A stretch of 64,000 nt of DNA from Albidovulum sp. (GTDB taxonomy: Bacteria; Pseudomonadota; Alphaproteobacteria; Rhodobacterales; Rhodobacteraceae), in NCBI GenBank assembly GCA_020637635.1, contig JACKKB010000008.1:62001-126000 (forward strand), written 5' to 3'. The position numbers were made by a program, and so were the translations under genes. Within the stretch, counting starts at the first letter, position 1. Every line of letters starts with the position of its first letter. Below, piece by piece: positions 36,980 through 45,810 of the stretch. The notes beneath the pieces are model-generated. The model had not been told where the DNA came from. It saw only the letters and a program-made list of their open reading frames with translations, and ran no database searches.

Positions 36980-38380
36980 TCAGCCGCGCTCGTCCTCGCT
37001 CAGTTCGTGCGGCAGGCGGATCATGAACTCGGTGCCGTCTTCATCGGATCGCACCAGCTCGATCCTGCCGCCGTGGCCGCGGATCAGTTCGGCGGCTATG
37101 GCAAGGCCGAGCCCGGTCCCGCCCTTGCGCGATCCGCCCTGGAAGGCCTGGAACAGATGCTCGCGGGCGCGTTCGGGCAGACCCGGACCGGTATCGCCGA
37201 TCCGGATCCACCAGCCCGCGGGCTCGTCTCCGGCGGCGATCTCGATCGTCCCCGGCGTGGCGGTCGCCTCGATGGCCTGGCGGGCATTGCGCACGAGGTT
37301 GGTCAGCACCCGGTGCAGCTGCTCCCGGTCGGCCCTGAGGACGAGGCCCGCGGGCAGGTCGGTCACGAATTCGACCCCCGACGCCGCGCAGGCGAGCGTT
37401 TCACTTTCCACCACATCCTCGACGAGCGCGGCCAGACGGAACCGCGTCATCATCGGCGCCGGCTCCTCGGCCTTGCCGAAGGCAAGCGTGGTTTCGCAGA
37501 GCGCCACGGCGCGGCTGATCGAGCCCACGAGCTTTGGCGCAGCGCGGGCCACCGCCGGGTCGGCACTGTCCTCCATGCGGTCGGCGAAGAGCTGCGCCGT
37601 CGTCAGGATGTTGCGCAGGTCATGGCTGATCCGGGCGACCGCGCCGCCAAGCTGGGCCAGACGCTCCTTCTGCTTCAGCGCACCGGTGAGCTGTTGCTGA
37701 AGCATCTGCAAAGCCTCTTCGGCCTCGCGCAACTCGTCGACGCTCGCCTGGGGCACGATGAAGCGGCGCGCATCCTCGGGCGCCTCGGCATAGGCGGCCA
37801 TGTGCCGCACGACGCGGCGGATCGGTATCACGAGAAGCCGGCGCACCGCGAGAAACAGCAGGACCGCCGTGACCACGGAAATGACCGCCGAAAGCCCGAG
37901 GATGCGCAGGCCGTAGTCGATCATGGCGGTCCGCATCGGCGCGGTGTCCATCGTTGCCTCGATCAGCAGGCCCGCCTGCTTCACCGGGTCGCCGATCACC
38001 CGGATGATCCGGTTCTCGGGGGTCAGGATGGTGCGCACGGCATCGCGGATGAGCACCCAGGCCGGCGCATCGCGCAGGTCGTAGGTCGCCTCGATGGGCG
38101 CCGGGATCGGCGAGGAGAGCACCAGTTGGCGAACCTCGTCGCGGCGCAGGACGACGTTGTAGACCTCGGCGTTGGACAGAAGCTCGCGTTCGAGCTTGGC
38201 GTCGATCATCTCGTCGGTCGCCAGAAGCGCGAGCGAGGCGATCTGCGCCCGCTCGAGCCGCGAGACGATGTAATCCTCGCGGAAGCGGGCGACCGAGGGC
38301 AGGAAGATCAAGACTTCGGCCAGCATCACGAACGCGACCGTCAGAAGCAGGAAACGACCCGAAAGCGAATTGAGATGCAT
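36980..38380 (-). CDS. Membrane sensor histidine kinase without adjacent response regulator
   Basis: A 466-residue sensor kinase. The first helix (FLLLTVAFVMLAEVLIFLP) and a second (ILGLSAVISVVTAVLLFLAV) flank a periplasmic sensor region of about 150 residues, followed by a HAMP-like linker, the phosphoacceptor His253 in ARISHDLRNILTTAQL, and an HATPase with N-box NLVRNARQAI, DTGPGLP and GGTGLGLAIAAELI. The start at 38380 is chosen because the first helix follows directly and the longer frame is Arg-rich. No response regulator is next to it. Confidence 0.88.
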   Translation of the reverse strand: MHLNSLSGRFLLLTVAFVMLAEVLIFLPSVARFREDYIVSRLERAQIASLALLATDEMIDAKLERELLSNAEVYNVVLRRDEVRQLVLSSPIPAPIEATYDLRDAPAWVLIRDAVRTILTPENRIIRVIGDPVKQAGLLIEATMDTAPMRTAMIDYGLRILGLSAVISVVTAVLLFLAVRRLLVIPIRRVVRHMAAYAEAPEDARRFIVPQASVDELREAEEALQMLQQQLTGALKQKERLAQLGGAVARISHDLRNILTTAQLFADRMEDSADPAVARAAPKLVGSISRAVALCETTLAFGKAEEPAPMMTRFRLAALVEDVVESETLACAASGVEFVTDLPAGLVLRADREQLHRVLTNLVRNARQAIEATATPGTIEIAAGDEPAGWWIRIGDTGPGLPERAREHLFQAFQGGSRKGGTGLGLAIAAELIRGHGGRIELVRSDEDGTEFMIRLPHELSEDERG

Positions 38381-38529
38381 CTGAGTCCGTCTCCGCCTTT
38401 CTGGCGTGGCGCGCGCCGCGTCATGGAGCGAAAATAGGCACTTCCGCGCAGAGTTCAAACACATGCCCTTCGCGCGGGCGCCGTTATGCCTGCGGCCCCG
38501 GTTTTGCGCGAATAAATCGGGGCGGCGAG

Positions 38530-38558
38530 TTGACTTGCCCTCCGCCTGCGTCTAATAG
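38530..38558 (+). promoter_or_regulatory. rpmH promoter
   Basis: TTGACT (38530-38535) and TAATAG (38553-38558) are separated by exactly 17 bp, about 70 nt upstream of the rpmH start: one of the best sigma-70-type promoters in the window, as expected for a ribosomal protein gene. Confidence 0.75.
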
Positions 38559-38627
38559 CCGGGCTTCGAATGACAGCGGCCTTCGAATCCCGTCCGGTTT
38601 GGGCCGCAAGAACCCGGAGTTGAAGCG

Positions 38628-38762
38628 ATGAAGCGCACGTTCCAACCGTCGAACCTCGTTCGCGCCCGCCGCCATGGCTTCCGTGCGCGGATGGCGACCA
38701 AAGGCGGCCGCAAGGTGCTGAACGCCCGCCGTGCCAAGGGCCGGAAGGTCCTGTCGGCGTAG
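38628..38762 (+). CDS. rpmH: 50S ribosomal protein L34
   Basis: A 44-residue basic protein beginning MKRTFQPSNLVRARRHGFRA and ending GRKVLSA, the universal L34 sequence. It was found by reading the sequence downstream of the promoter at 38530. It binds 23S rRNA in the large subunit. The gene heads the conserved rpmH-rnpA-yidD order; a nested hairpin 28 nt after the stop probably limits read-through into rnpA. Confidence 0.97.
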   Translation: MKRTFQPSNLVRARRHGFRARMATKGGRKVLNARRAKGRKVLSA

Positions 38763-38784
38763 GCGCCGGCCGAAAGGCAATGCA

Positions 38785-39213
38785 ATGACACCGCCGGAGG
38801 CGCCCGTGCAAGGTCCGTTGGGACGGGGCACGGAAACGCCTCCGGCGGTTTCGTTTTGCGGCACGTTGCCAGTGATTCTCACGAAACGGGCCGATTTCCT
38901 GCGCGCCGCCCAGGCCCGCCGCCAAGGCACACCGGGGTTTCTGCTTCAGGCGCGCAAGCGCGGCGATGACGAGGTGGGGGGGCCGCATCGCGTGGGGTTC
39001 ACCTGTTCGAAGAAGGTCGGCAACGCCGTTACCCGCAATCGCGCCAAGCGGCGACTGCGCGAGATCGCGCGCGCGGTGCTGCCTGCGCACGGCCGGGCGG
39101 GTTGGGATTACGTGCTCGTCGGGCGGCCCGGCGCGACGGCGACGCGCGACTTCGCCGCCCTCATGGAAGATCTCAGGCGCGCGCTCGGCCAGATCCATGG
39201 CAGCGGCCGATGA
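38785..39213 (+). CDS. rnpA: Ribonuclease P protein component
   Basis: The protein subunit of RNase P, which matures tRNA 5' ends with the RNA subunit. The conserved core is LTKRADFLRAAQARR, VGFTCSKKVGNAVTRNRAKR and RLREIARAVLP. With the ATG at 38785 it is 142 residues, including about 28 unconserved N-terminal residues encoded by a long hairpin. A later start near 38863-38869 (TTG or GTG before ILTKRADF) would remove that tail, but no clear ribosome-binding site supports it. The gene overlaps yidD by ATGA. Confidence 0.92.
   Translation: MTPPEAPVQGPLGRGTETPPAVSFCGTLPVILTKRADFLRAAQARRQGTPGFLLQARKRGDDEVGGPHRVGFTCSKKVGNAVTRNRAKRRLREIARAVLPAHGRAGWDYVLVGRPGATATRDFAALMEDLRRALGQIHGSGR
38790..38857 (+). 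terminator. Nested attenuator-like hairpin at the start of rnpA
   Basis: A perfect 13-bp stem pairs 38790-38802 with 38837-38849. Inside it CCGTGC (38804-38809) pairs with GCACGG (38828-38833), and inside that GTCC (38813-38816) pairs with GGAC (38821-38824). TTCGTTTT follows at once. It looks like an intrinsic terminator or attenuator between rpmH and rnpA, yet it lies within the annotated rnpA reading frame. Confidence 0.7.
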
Positions 39214-39476
39214 GCCCGCTCGCGCGTCTGTTCGCCCTGCCGGTCCGCGCCTATCGGCTGTTCCTCAGCCCCTGGCTCGGCCATTCCTGCCGCTATCAGC
39301 CGACCTGTTCGGCCTATGCGCTCGAGGCGCTGGAGCGGCACGGCGCCATCCGGGGCGGCTGGCTTGCCCTGCGGCGGATTGGCCGTTGCCATCCCTGGGG
39401 CGGTTCGGGTTACGATCCGGTACCCGGCTCCGGCGAGGGGCGCGGGCGGAACGGGCGAGGAGCGGGCGGATCATGA
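39210..39476 (+). CDS. yidD: Membrane protein insertion efficiency factor YidD
   Basis: An 88-residue YidD with the diagnostic PVRAYRLFLSPWLGHSCRYQ followed by PTCSAYALEALERHGAIRGG and RIGRCHPWGGSGYDPVP. It helps YidC-dependent membrane insertion. It overlaps rnpA upstream and the PLP-enzyme gene downstream, both as ATGA, and has a Gly/Arg-rich tail of about 15 residues. Confidence 0.95.
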   Translation: MSPLARLFALPVRAYRLFLSPWLGHSCRYQPTCSAYALEALERHGAIRGGWLALRRIGRCHPWGGSGYDPVPGSGEGRGRNGRGAGGS

Positions 39477-40525
39477 GGGCATGGGTTCACGAGGCGATCA
39501 ACCGGATCGAGGCGGATTTCCAGCGGTCCGCCGACACGCATCTTTTCCGGCTCGACCTGCCCGGGCTTGCCGGCGTCGATCTCTATCTCAAGGATGAAAG
39601 CACCCATCCGACCGGCAGCCTCAAGCACCGGCTGGCGCGGTCGCTCTTCCTTTACGCGCTTTGCAACGGCAAGCTTGCCGAAGGTCAGCCGGTGATCGAG
39701 GCGTCGTCGGGCAGCACCGCCGTCTCGGAGGCCTATTTCGCGCGGATGCTGAGGCTGCCGTTCATCGCGGTGATGCCGAAATCGACGGCGCGCAGCAAGA
39801 TCGAGCTGATCCAGTTCTATGGCGGCCAGTGCCATTTCGTCGACAGCGCGCCCGAGATGCACGACGCCGCCGTGAACCTTGCGGGGGCGAAGGGCGGCTA
39901 TTTCATGGATCAGTTCATGTATGCCGAACGCGCGACCGACTGGCGCGGCAACAACAACATCGCCGAAAGCATCTTCACCCAGATGGCGAAAGAGCCGCAT
40001 CCCGTGCCGTCGGCCATCGTGATGAGCGCCGGAACCGGCGGCACCTCGGCGACGCTCGGCCGCTATCTGCGCTATCGCGGGTTCGATACCGAACTGGTCG
40101 TCGTGGACCCCGAGAACTCGGTCTTCTACGACAGCTACCAGAGCGGCGACCGGTCGCTGACCCGCGCCTGTTCCAGCCGCATCGAGGGCATCGGGCGGCC
40201 GAGGGTCGAGCCCTCGTTCCAGCACGACGTGATCGACCGGATGTTCCAGGTGCCCGACGCGGCCAGCGTGGCAACGATCCTGTGGCTCGACGCGCAGATT
40301 GGCCGCAAGGCGGGCGCCTCGACCGGCACGAACCTCTGGGGCGCCATCCGCGTCGCGCGCGAGATGGCGGCGGCGGGGCGCGAAGGCTCGATCGTGACCC
40401 TGATGTGCGACAGCGGACGGCGCTATCTCGATACCTACTACGACGCCGAATGGGTTGCCCGCCACATCGGCGAAACGGCTCCGTTCCTCGACGACCTCGC
40501 GCCGCTCGCCACCCGTGTGGCCTGA
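39473..40525 (+). CDS. Cysteine-synthase-family PLP enzyme, Cds1-like
   Basis: A 350-residue fold-type II PLP enzyme. Lys51 in PTGSLKHRLARSL is the PLP lysine and ASSGSTAVSEAYFARML the substrate-binding loop; MSAGTGGTSATLGRYLRYRG is the phosphate-binding Gly-rich turn. The pattern, with GQCHFVDSAPEMHDAA, is closer to the Cds1 L-cysteine desulfhydrase group than to CysK. It may produce H2S or pyruvate from cysteine. It is coupled to yidD by ATGA and followed by ttcA, which needs sulfur from cysteine. Confidence 0.82.
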   Translation: MRAWVHEAINRIEADFQRSADTHLFRLDLPGLAGVDLYLKDESTHPTGSLKHRLARSLFLYALCNGKLAEGQPVIEASSGSTAVSEAYFARMLRLPFIAVMPKSTARSKIELIQFYGGQCHFVDSAPEMHDAAVNLAGAKGGYFMDQFMYAERATDWRGNNNIAESIFTQMAKEPHPVPSAIVMSAGTGGTSATLGRYLRYRGFDTELVVVDPENSVFYDSYQSGDRSLTRACSSRIEGIGRPRVEPSFQHDVIDRMFQVPDAASVATILWLDAQIGRKAGASTGTNLWGAIRVAREMAAAGREGSIVTLMCDSGRRYLDTYYDAEWVARHIGETAPFLDDLAPLATRVA

Positions 40526-40584
40526 GACCGCGCCCGGCCGCAGCGCGCTTGCCGGGCCCCGGCAATTGGAGTATCGCCACGCCC

Positions 40585-41424
40585 ATGCTTGACGATGCCG
40601 ACGACATCCACCCGCTCTTTCACGGCGCCCCGGCGACCACGGAGTTCAGGAAACTCCGCAAGCGTATCGTGCGCGAGGTGCGCGACGCCATCGAGAGCTA
40701 CGGCATGATCGAGCGCGGCGCCCGCTGGCTCGTCTGCCTCTCGGGCGGCAAGGACAGCTACACGCTTCTGGCGGTGCTGCACGAGTTGCAGTGGCGCGGG
40801 GTGCTGCCGGTCGATCTTCTCGCCTGCAACCTCGATCAGGGCCAGCCCGGCTTTCCGGCGACCGTCCTGCCGGAGTTTCTCGCGAAGATGGGCGTGCCGC
40901 ACCACATCGAATACGCCGACACCTATTCCATCGTCACCGACAAGATCGCGCCGGGCGGTACCATGTGTTCGCTCTGCTCGCGGCTCCGGCGCGGCAACCT
41001 CTACCGGATCGCCCGCGAAGAGGGCTGCTCGGCGGTGGTGCTCGGCCACCACCGCGACGACATCCTCGAGACGTTCTTCATGAACCTGTTTCACGGCGGG
41101 CGGCTCGCGACGATGCCGCCGAAGCTTCTGAACGAGGACGGCGATCTTCTGGTCTATCGCCCGCTCGCCTTCGTGGCCGAGACCGATTGCGCGAAGTTCG
41201 CCCGGGCGATGAACTACCCGATCATCCCCTGCGACCTCTGCGGCAGCCAGGACGGGCTTCAGCGCCAGCAGGTCAAGCAGCTCCTCGACGGCTGGGAGGC
41301 GCGCAGCCCCGGCCGGCGACAGGTGATGTTCCGCGCGCTGATGAATGCCCGGCCCTCGCATCTGCTCGACCCGCGGCTGTTCGACTTCGCCGGGTTGGCG
41401 CTCCGGTCCGGGCCGGAAGCCTAG
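40585..41424 (+). CDS. ttcA: tRNA 2-thiocytidine synthase TtcA
   Basis: A 279-residue enzyme that thiolates cytidine 32 in certain tRNAs using a [4Fe-4S] cluster. The PP-loop is LVCLSGGKDSYTLL; two CxxC pairs, CSLC and CDLC, supply cluster ligands; GHHRDDILETFFMNLFHGGR is a further family block. Length and motif order match TtcA. A cysteine-metabolising PLP enzyme lies 59 bp upstream. Confidence 0.95.
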   Translation: MLDDADDIHPLFHGAPATTEFRKLRKRIVREVRDAIESYGMIERGARWLVCLSGGKDSYTLLAVLHELQWRGVLPVDLLACNLDQGQPGFPATVLPEFLAKMGVPHHIEYADTYSIVTDKIAPGGTMCSLCSRLRRGNLYRIAREEGCSAVVLGHHRDDILETFFMNLFHGGRLATMPPKLLNEDGDLLVYRPLAFVAETDCAKFARAMNYPIIPCDLCGSQDGLQRQQVKQLLDGWEARSPGRRQVMFRALMNARPSHLLDPRLFDFAGLALRSGPEA

Positions 41425-41520
41425 CGCAGGAACCTGGCGGAAACCGCGCTGCGCTTAATCCTGCGTTCACCCTACGTTCCTATGCTGTCCTCCTGTGCTA
41501 CAGTCATGGAAAGGATGCGC

Positions 41521-43050
41521 ATGTTCCGGCTGAACGGACGTCACCGGCTCTGGAACCGCCAGACCGCCATGCCCATCGCCGCCGCCGCCGGCGCCGGTCT
41601 CGTCTTCGACGGGCCGGGCGCGGCCCTGGCCGCCGCCCTCCTGGCGGTGCCCTTCGGGCTGATCGCGGGTCGGGGCCTGCCCGGGGTCTGGAAAACCACG
41701 GGCGAAGATGCCGCATCCGGCCCCGCAGACCCCTATGAGGCCGGACGGCGGAACATCATCGCCGCCCTCGACCATGCGCTCGCCAGCGAGCATGCCCCCC
41801 GCCGGGGGCCGCTTTGTCTCTGCCTCGCGCTTGAGGATGCGGAGGATCTGCGCGACACATTCGGCGAAGAGGCGCGGCTGAGCGTGCTCGACGGCCTTCT
41901 CGACCGGTTGCAGTCCGAATTGCGCGCGGGTGACCGGGTGGTCGTCATCGGGCCGGCACGCTTTGGCGTCATGCCGTTGCCCGGCAAGCGGATGGATCTG
42001 GAAACCGCCGTGCAGATCGCCGGCCGGCTCCGCACCATGCTCAGCGAACCGATGAGCATCGACGCAACCACGATCCTGCCGACGATCGCGGTCGGCTTCT
42101 GCTTGCCGTCCCAGGTTGCCGAGAGGTCCGGCACGGCGCTCCTGACCGCGGCAACGCGGGCGCTCGAGGCCGCGATTCGCGGCGCGCCGGGCGCGATCCG
42201 CGGCTATGCGCCGGACATCGCGCTTGCCGCCGTTCGCCACGAGGGGCTGCGCGGCGAAGCCGAGATGGCGCTCGAGAGCGGCCAGATCCTGGCCTATTTC
42301 CAGCCGCAGATCTCGACCGACACGGGCGCACTTTCCGGGTTCGAGGCGCTGGTGCGGTGGCAACACCCGGTCCACGGGATTCTTGCGCCCGGCGAGTTCC
42401 TGCCCGCGATTCTCGAGGCCGGCCTCGGCGCCCGGCTGAGCGAGGTGATGCTGAGCGCTGCCCTCGGGGCGCTCCGGCGCTGGGACCAGGACGAACTCGC
42501 CGTGCCCCGGGTGGCGGTGAACTTTTCGCACCAGGAGCTGTCGGATCCGTTCATCGCCGCCAAGGTGCGCTGGGATCTCGACCGGTTCGAACTGGCGCCG
42601 GAGCGGCTTGCGGTGGAGATACTCGAATCCGTCGTGACGCGGGGTGAAGACGATCTCGTCACGCGCAATATCGCCGCGCTCGCGGCGCTTGGCTGTGCCA
42701 TCGATCTCGACGACTTCGGCACCGGCAATGCCTCGATCGCCGCCATTCGTCGCTTTGCCGTCGACCGCATCAAGATCGACCGTTCCTTCGTGACCCGGGT
42801 CGACCGCGATGCCGAGCAGCAGAAGATGATCGCCGCGATCCTGTCGATGGCCGAACGGCTTGGCATCGACACGCTCGCCGAAGGCGTTGAGACGACCGGC
42901 GAACATGCACTTCTCGCACAGCTCGGCTGCGGCCACGTGCAGGGCTACGGCATCGCCAGGCCGATGCCGTTCGAGGCCACGGGCGAGTGGCTCGCGCTGC
43001 ACCGCCGCAAGATCGCGCATGCGCCCGGAATCGCCCGGCGCACCGGCTGA
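41521..43050 (+). CDS. EAL-domain c-di-GMP phosphodiesterase with degenerate GGDEF-like region
   Basis: A 509-residue protein with two N-terminal hydrophobic segments, then a GGDEF-like domain whose signature is replaced by GPARFG, so cyclase activity is unlikely, then a full EAL domain: Glu275 in GFEALVRWQHP, AVNFSHQEL, LDDFGTGNASIAAI and KIDRSFV, and TLAEGVET. It should hydrolyse c-di-GMP at the membrane. ATG 41521 is preceded by GGAAAGG at 6 nt; ATGs at 41482, 41506 and 41515 are possible. Confidence 0.85.
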   Translation: MFRLNGRHRLWNRQTAMPIAAAAGAGLVFDGPGAALAAALLAVPFGLIAGRGLPGVWKTTGEDAASGPADPYEAGRRNIIAALDHALASEHAPRRGPLCLCLALEDAEDLRDTFGEEARLSVLDGLLDRLQSELRAGDRVVVIGPARFGVMPLPGKRMDLETAVQIAGRLRTMLSEPMSIDATTILPTIAVGFCLPSQVAERSGTALLTAATRALEAAIRGAPGAIRGYAPDIALAAVRHEGLRGEAEMALESGQILAYFQPQISTDTGALSGFEALVRWQHPVHGILAPGEFLPAILEAGLGARLSEVMLSAALGALRRWDQDELAVPRVAVNFSHQELSDPFIAAKVRWDLDRFELAPERLAVEILESVVTRGEDDLVTRNIAALAALGCAIDLDDFGTGNASIAAIRRFAVDRIKIDRSFVTRVDRDAEQQKMIAAILSMAERLGIDTLAEGVETTGEHALLAQLGCGHVQGYGIARPMPFEATGEWLALHRRKIAHAPGIARRTG

Positions 43051-43147
43051 GTGCCCCCGAGAGCCCGGTTTCGCCCGAAAGCGCTTGACGTTTTGGCCCC
43101 CGTTCGGTTGAACCTGCCCAGATCAAGTGGACGGGTGGCAGGCTCCC

Positions 43148-45058
43148 ATGGAAGACCAGAACAAGAATCTCATCCTTGCGACAGTCCTGTCGTTCATCGT
43201 CATTCTTCTCTGGTACACGCTCTTCCCGCCGCCGACGGCAACCGACAAGCCCTCCGATACCGCGAGTGTCGCGCAGGAAGCCGGCACGGCGACCACCGCG
43301 GGCGGAGCCCCGGCCACCGCGGGGCCCGACAGCACCTCGCCCTTTGCCGCGCCGGAGGCTGCCGCCGTGACCGACAGCGTCGCGGCCGCTGTCTCCGCCG
43401 CCCCCCGCATCACCATCGACACACCGCGCCTGACGGGGACGATCTCGCTCTACGGCGGCCGCTTCGACGACCTGCGGCTTCGCGACTACAAGCGCACCAT
43501 CGCACCGGACTCGCCCGACGTGCGGCTCCTGACACCGCTCGGCGGCGCGGGGGCCGAAGAGGCGTTCCCCTATTATGCGATCTACGGTTGGCAGCCTGCC
43601 GGCGGTCTCGCGCCCGAAGCCGTTCCCGGGGCCAGGACGCTCTGGACGCTCGAGGCCGGTACCACCCTGGCGCCCGGCCAGCCGGTGACGATCGCCTGGG
43701 ACAATGGCGCGGGGCTGATCTTCCACCGCAAGATCGAGGTCGACGACAGCTACATGTTCACCGTCACCCAGACGGTCGAGAACCGGACCGGGGCAGCCGT
43801 TCGTCTGGCCCCCTACGGGCTCGTGGTCCGCCACGGCGTGCCGAAGGCGCAGCGCACCTATGTTCGTCACGAAGGCATCGTGCGCGAGTCGGACGGCATT
43901 CTCGGCACCATCCAGTACAGCAAGATCCCGAAGCTCGACGCGGTGCAGGGCGAAGGCCAGGCCGATATCGTGCCCGTCGCGCATGACGGCTGGATCGGCT
44001 TCACCGACGCCTACTGGATGACGACGCTCATCCCGACACCGGGAAGTGCCTTCACCTCGGTCGTGAAATATGTACCCAACGGCGAGATCTATCAGGCCGA
44101 GGCGCGCCAGCCGGTGCAGGAGGTTGCCGCTGGCGCGAGCCTCAGCTCGGCCAGCATGCTCTTCGCCGGCGCCAAGGAATGGGACACGATCAAGTTCTAC
44201 GAGAACGAGCCCGACTGGATCGACCGGCTCTTCGGCAAGACCGTCGATGCGGGCCGCCCGCAGATCAGGAACTTCATCGAGGCTATCGACTGGGGCTGGT
44301 TCTTCTTCCTCACCAAGCCGATGTTCCGCGTCCTGCACTGGCTCCACGGCGCGATCGGCAACATGGGTTGGGCGATCATCGCGCTCACCTTCCTGATCAA
44401 GGCGCTGGTGTTCCCGCTGGCGCGGCATTCCTACATCTCGATGGCGCGGATGAAGGAACTGCAGCCGGAGATGGAGAAGCTCAAGGAGAACGCCGGCGAG
44501 GATCGACAGAAGCTCCAGCAGGGGATGATGGAGCTCTACAAGAAGAACAAGGTGAACCCGGCCTCCGGTTGCCTGCCGATCTTCCTGCAGATCCCGATCT
44601 TCTTCTCGCTCTACAAGGTCATCTACGTCACGATCGAGCTTTACCACGCCAGGTGGATCGGCTGGATCCGCGATCTCTCGGCACCCGACCCCTCGTCGAT
44701 CCTCAACCTTTTCGGGCTCCTGCCCTGGGCGGCGCCGGAACACGGGTCGATCTTCTTCATCCTGTCGCTCGGGGTGCTGCCGATCCTTCTCGGGATCTCG
44801 ATGTGGTTCCAGCAGAAGCTGAACCCGGCTCCGACCGATCCGACGCAGCAGATGATCTTCGCCTGGATGCCGTGGATCTTCATGTTCATGCTCGGCAGTT
44901 TCGCGAGCGGGCTCGTGCTCTACTGGATCACCAACAACACGATCACCTTCATCCAGCAGTACTCGATCATGACGATGCACGGCAAACGGCCCGATCTCTT
45001 CGGCAACATCAGGTCCGGGTTCAAGCGCCGTTCCGGTGCGAAGGAAAAGGCGAAATGA
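43148..45058 (+). CDS. yidC: Membrane protein insertase YidC
   Basis: A 636-residue inner-membrane insertase. It has the N-terminal anchor NLILATVLSFIVILLWYTLF, a Thr/Ala-rich linker, a periplasmic beta-domain, and the conserved C-terminal insertase core: KPMFRVLHWLHGAIGNMGWA, YKKNKVNPASGCLPIFLQIP and GLVLYWITNNTITFIQQY. A TTGACG box lies about 60 nt upstream as a possible -35 element. It overlaps the MOSC gene by ATGA. Confidence 0.96.
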   Translation: MEDQNKNLILATVLSFIVILLWYTLFPPPTATDKPSDTASVAQEAGTATTAGGAPATAGPDSTSPFAAPEAAAVTDSVAAAVSAAPRITIDTPRLTGTISLYGGRFDDLRLRDYKRTIAPDSPDVRLLTPLGGAGAEEAFPYYAIYGWQPAGGLAPEAVPGARTLWTLEAGTTLAPGQPVTIAWDNGAGLIFHRKIEVDDSYMFTVTQTVENRTGAAVRLAPYGLVVRHGVPKAQRTYVRHEGIVRESDGILGTIQYSKIPKLDAVQGEGQADIVPVAHDGWIGFTDAYWMTTLIPTPGSAFTSVVKYVPNGEIYQAEARQPVQEVAAGASLSSASMLFAGAKEWDTIKFYENEPDWIDRLFGKTVDAGRPQIRNFIEAIDWGWFFFLTKPMFRVLHWLHGAIGNMGWAIIALTFLIKALVFPLARHSYISMARMKELQPEMEKLKENAGEDRQKLQQGMMELYKKNKVNPASGCLPIFLQIPIFFSLYKVIYVTIELYHARWIGWIRDLSAPDPSSILNLFGLLPWAAPEHGSIFFILSLGVLPILLGISMWFQQKLNPAPTDPTQQMIFAWMPWIFMFMLGSFASGLVLYWITNNTITFIQQYSIMTMHGKRPDLFGNIRSGFKRRSGAKEKAK

Positions 45059-45810
45059 CCGCGACGCTCGCCTCGATCCAGCGCCACCCGCTGAAGTCGC
45101 ACGGGCGCGAGACCCTGGATCGGGTAACGCTCTCGCCCGGCCGGACCCTGCCCTGGGACCGGCGCTGGGCAGTCGCGCATGATGCGGCGCAGACCGAGGA
45201 AGGCGCCTGGGCCAACTGCCGCAACTTCATGATCGGCTCCAGGGCGCCGGCGTTGACCGCGATCAATGCGCGGCTCGACGAAGATCGCGCCGAGATCACG
45301 CTCAGCCATCCGGCGCGTCCGGAGATCACCTTCCGCCCCGACGATCCGGCCGAGGCGGCCGGGTTCATCGATTGGGTGCGCCCGCTCTGCCCGCCCGGAC
45401 GTGCGCAGCCGGTCCGGATCCACTCGGCCGCCGAGATCGCGATGACCGATACCGCATTTCCCTCGGTCTCGATCCTGTCGCTCGCCTCGAACCGCGACCT
45501 TGGCGCACGCATGGGGCAGGAGCTTTCGCCACTGCGCTGGCGCGGCAACCTCTGGCTCGACGGCCTCGCACCCTGGACCGAGCGCCACTGGATCGGACGG
45601 CAGATCAGGATCGCGGGCGCGGTCCTGCAGATCGAGGAACCGATCGTGCGCTGTCTCGCCACCGCCGCAAATCCGTCGACCGGCGAGCGTGACGCCGATA
45701 CGCTCGGCGCGCTGCAGGCGGCCCATGGCGCAAAGGAATTCGGCGTCTACGCCCGCGTGATCGAGGGCGGCACGATCCGCACCGGAGACACCGTGGCGCT
45801 TCTGCCGTGA
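45055..45810 (+). CDS. MOSC-domain protein
   Basis: A 251-residue protein with the N-terminal MOSC beta-barrel segment (LASIQRHPLKSHGRETLDRV) and the C-terminal MOSC core (FRGNL-like RWRGNLWLDGLAPW, EEPIVRCLATAANPSTGERD with the conserved Cys). MOSC domains bind sulfur or molybdenum cofactor and may reduce N-hydroxylated compounds as in YcbX/mARC. Substrate is unknown. It is coupled at both ends, with yidC (ATGA) and engB (GTGA). Confidence 0.85.
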   Translation: MTATLASIQRHPLKSHGRETLDRVTLSPGRTLPWDRRWAVAHDAAQTEEGAWANCRNFMIGSRAPALTAINARLDEDRAEITLSHPARPEITFRPDDPAEAAGFIDWVRPLCPPGRAQPVRIHSAAEIAMTDTAFPSVSILSLASNRDLGARMGQELSPLRWRGNLWLDGLAPWTERHWIGRQIRIAGAVLQIEEPIVRCLATAANPSTGERDADTLGALQAAHGAKEFGVYARVIEGGTIRTGDTVALLP

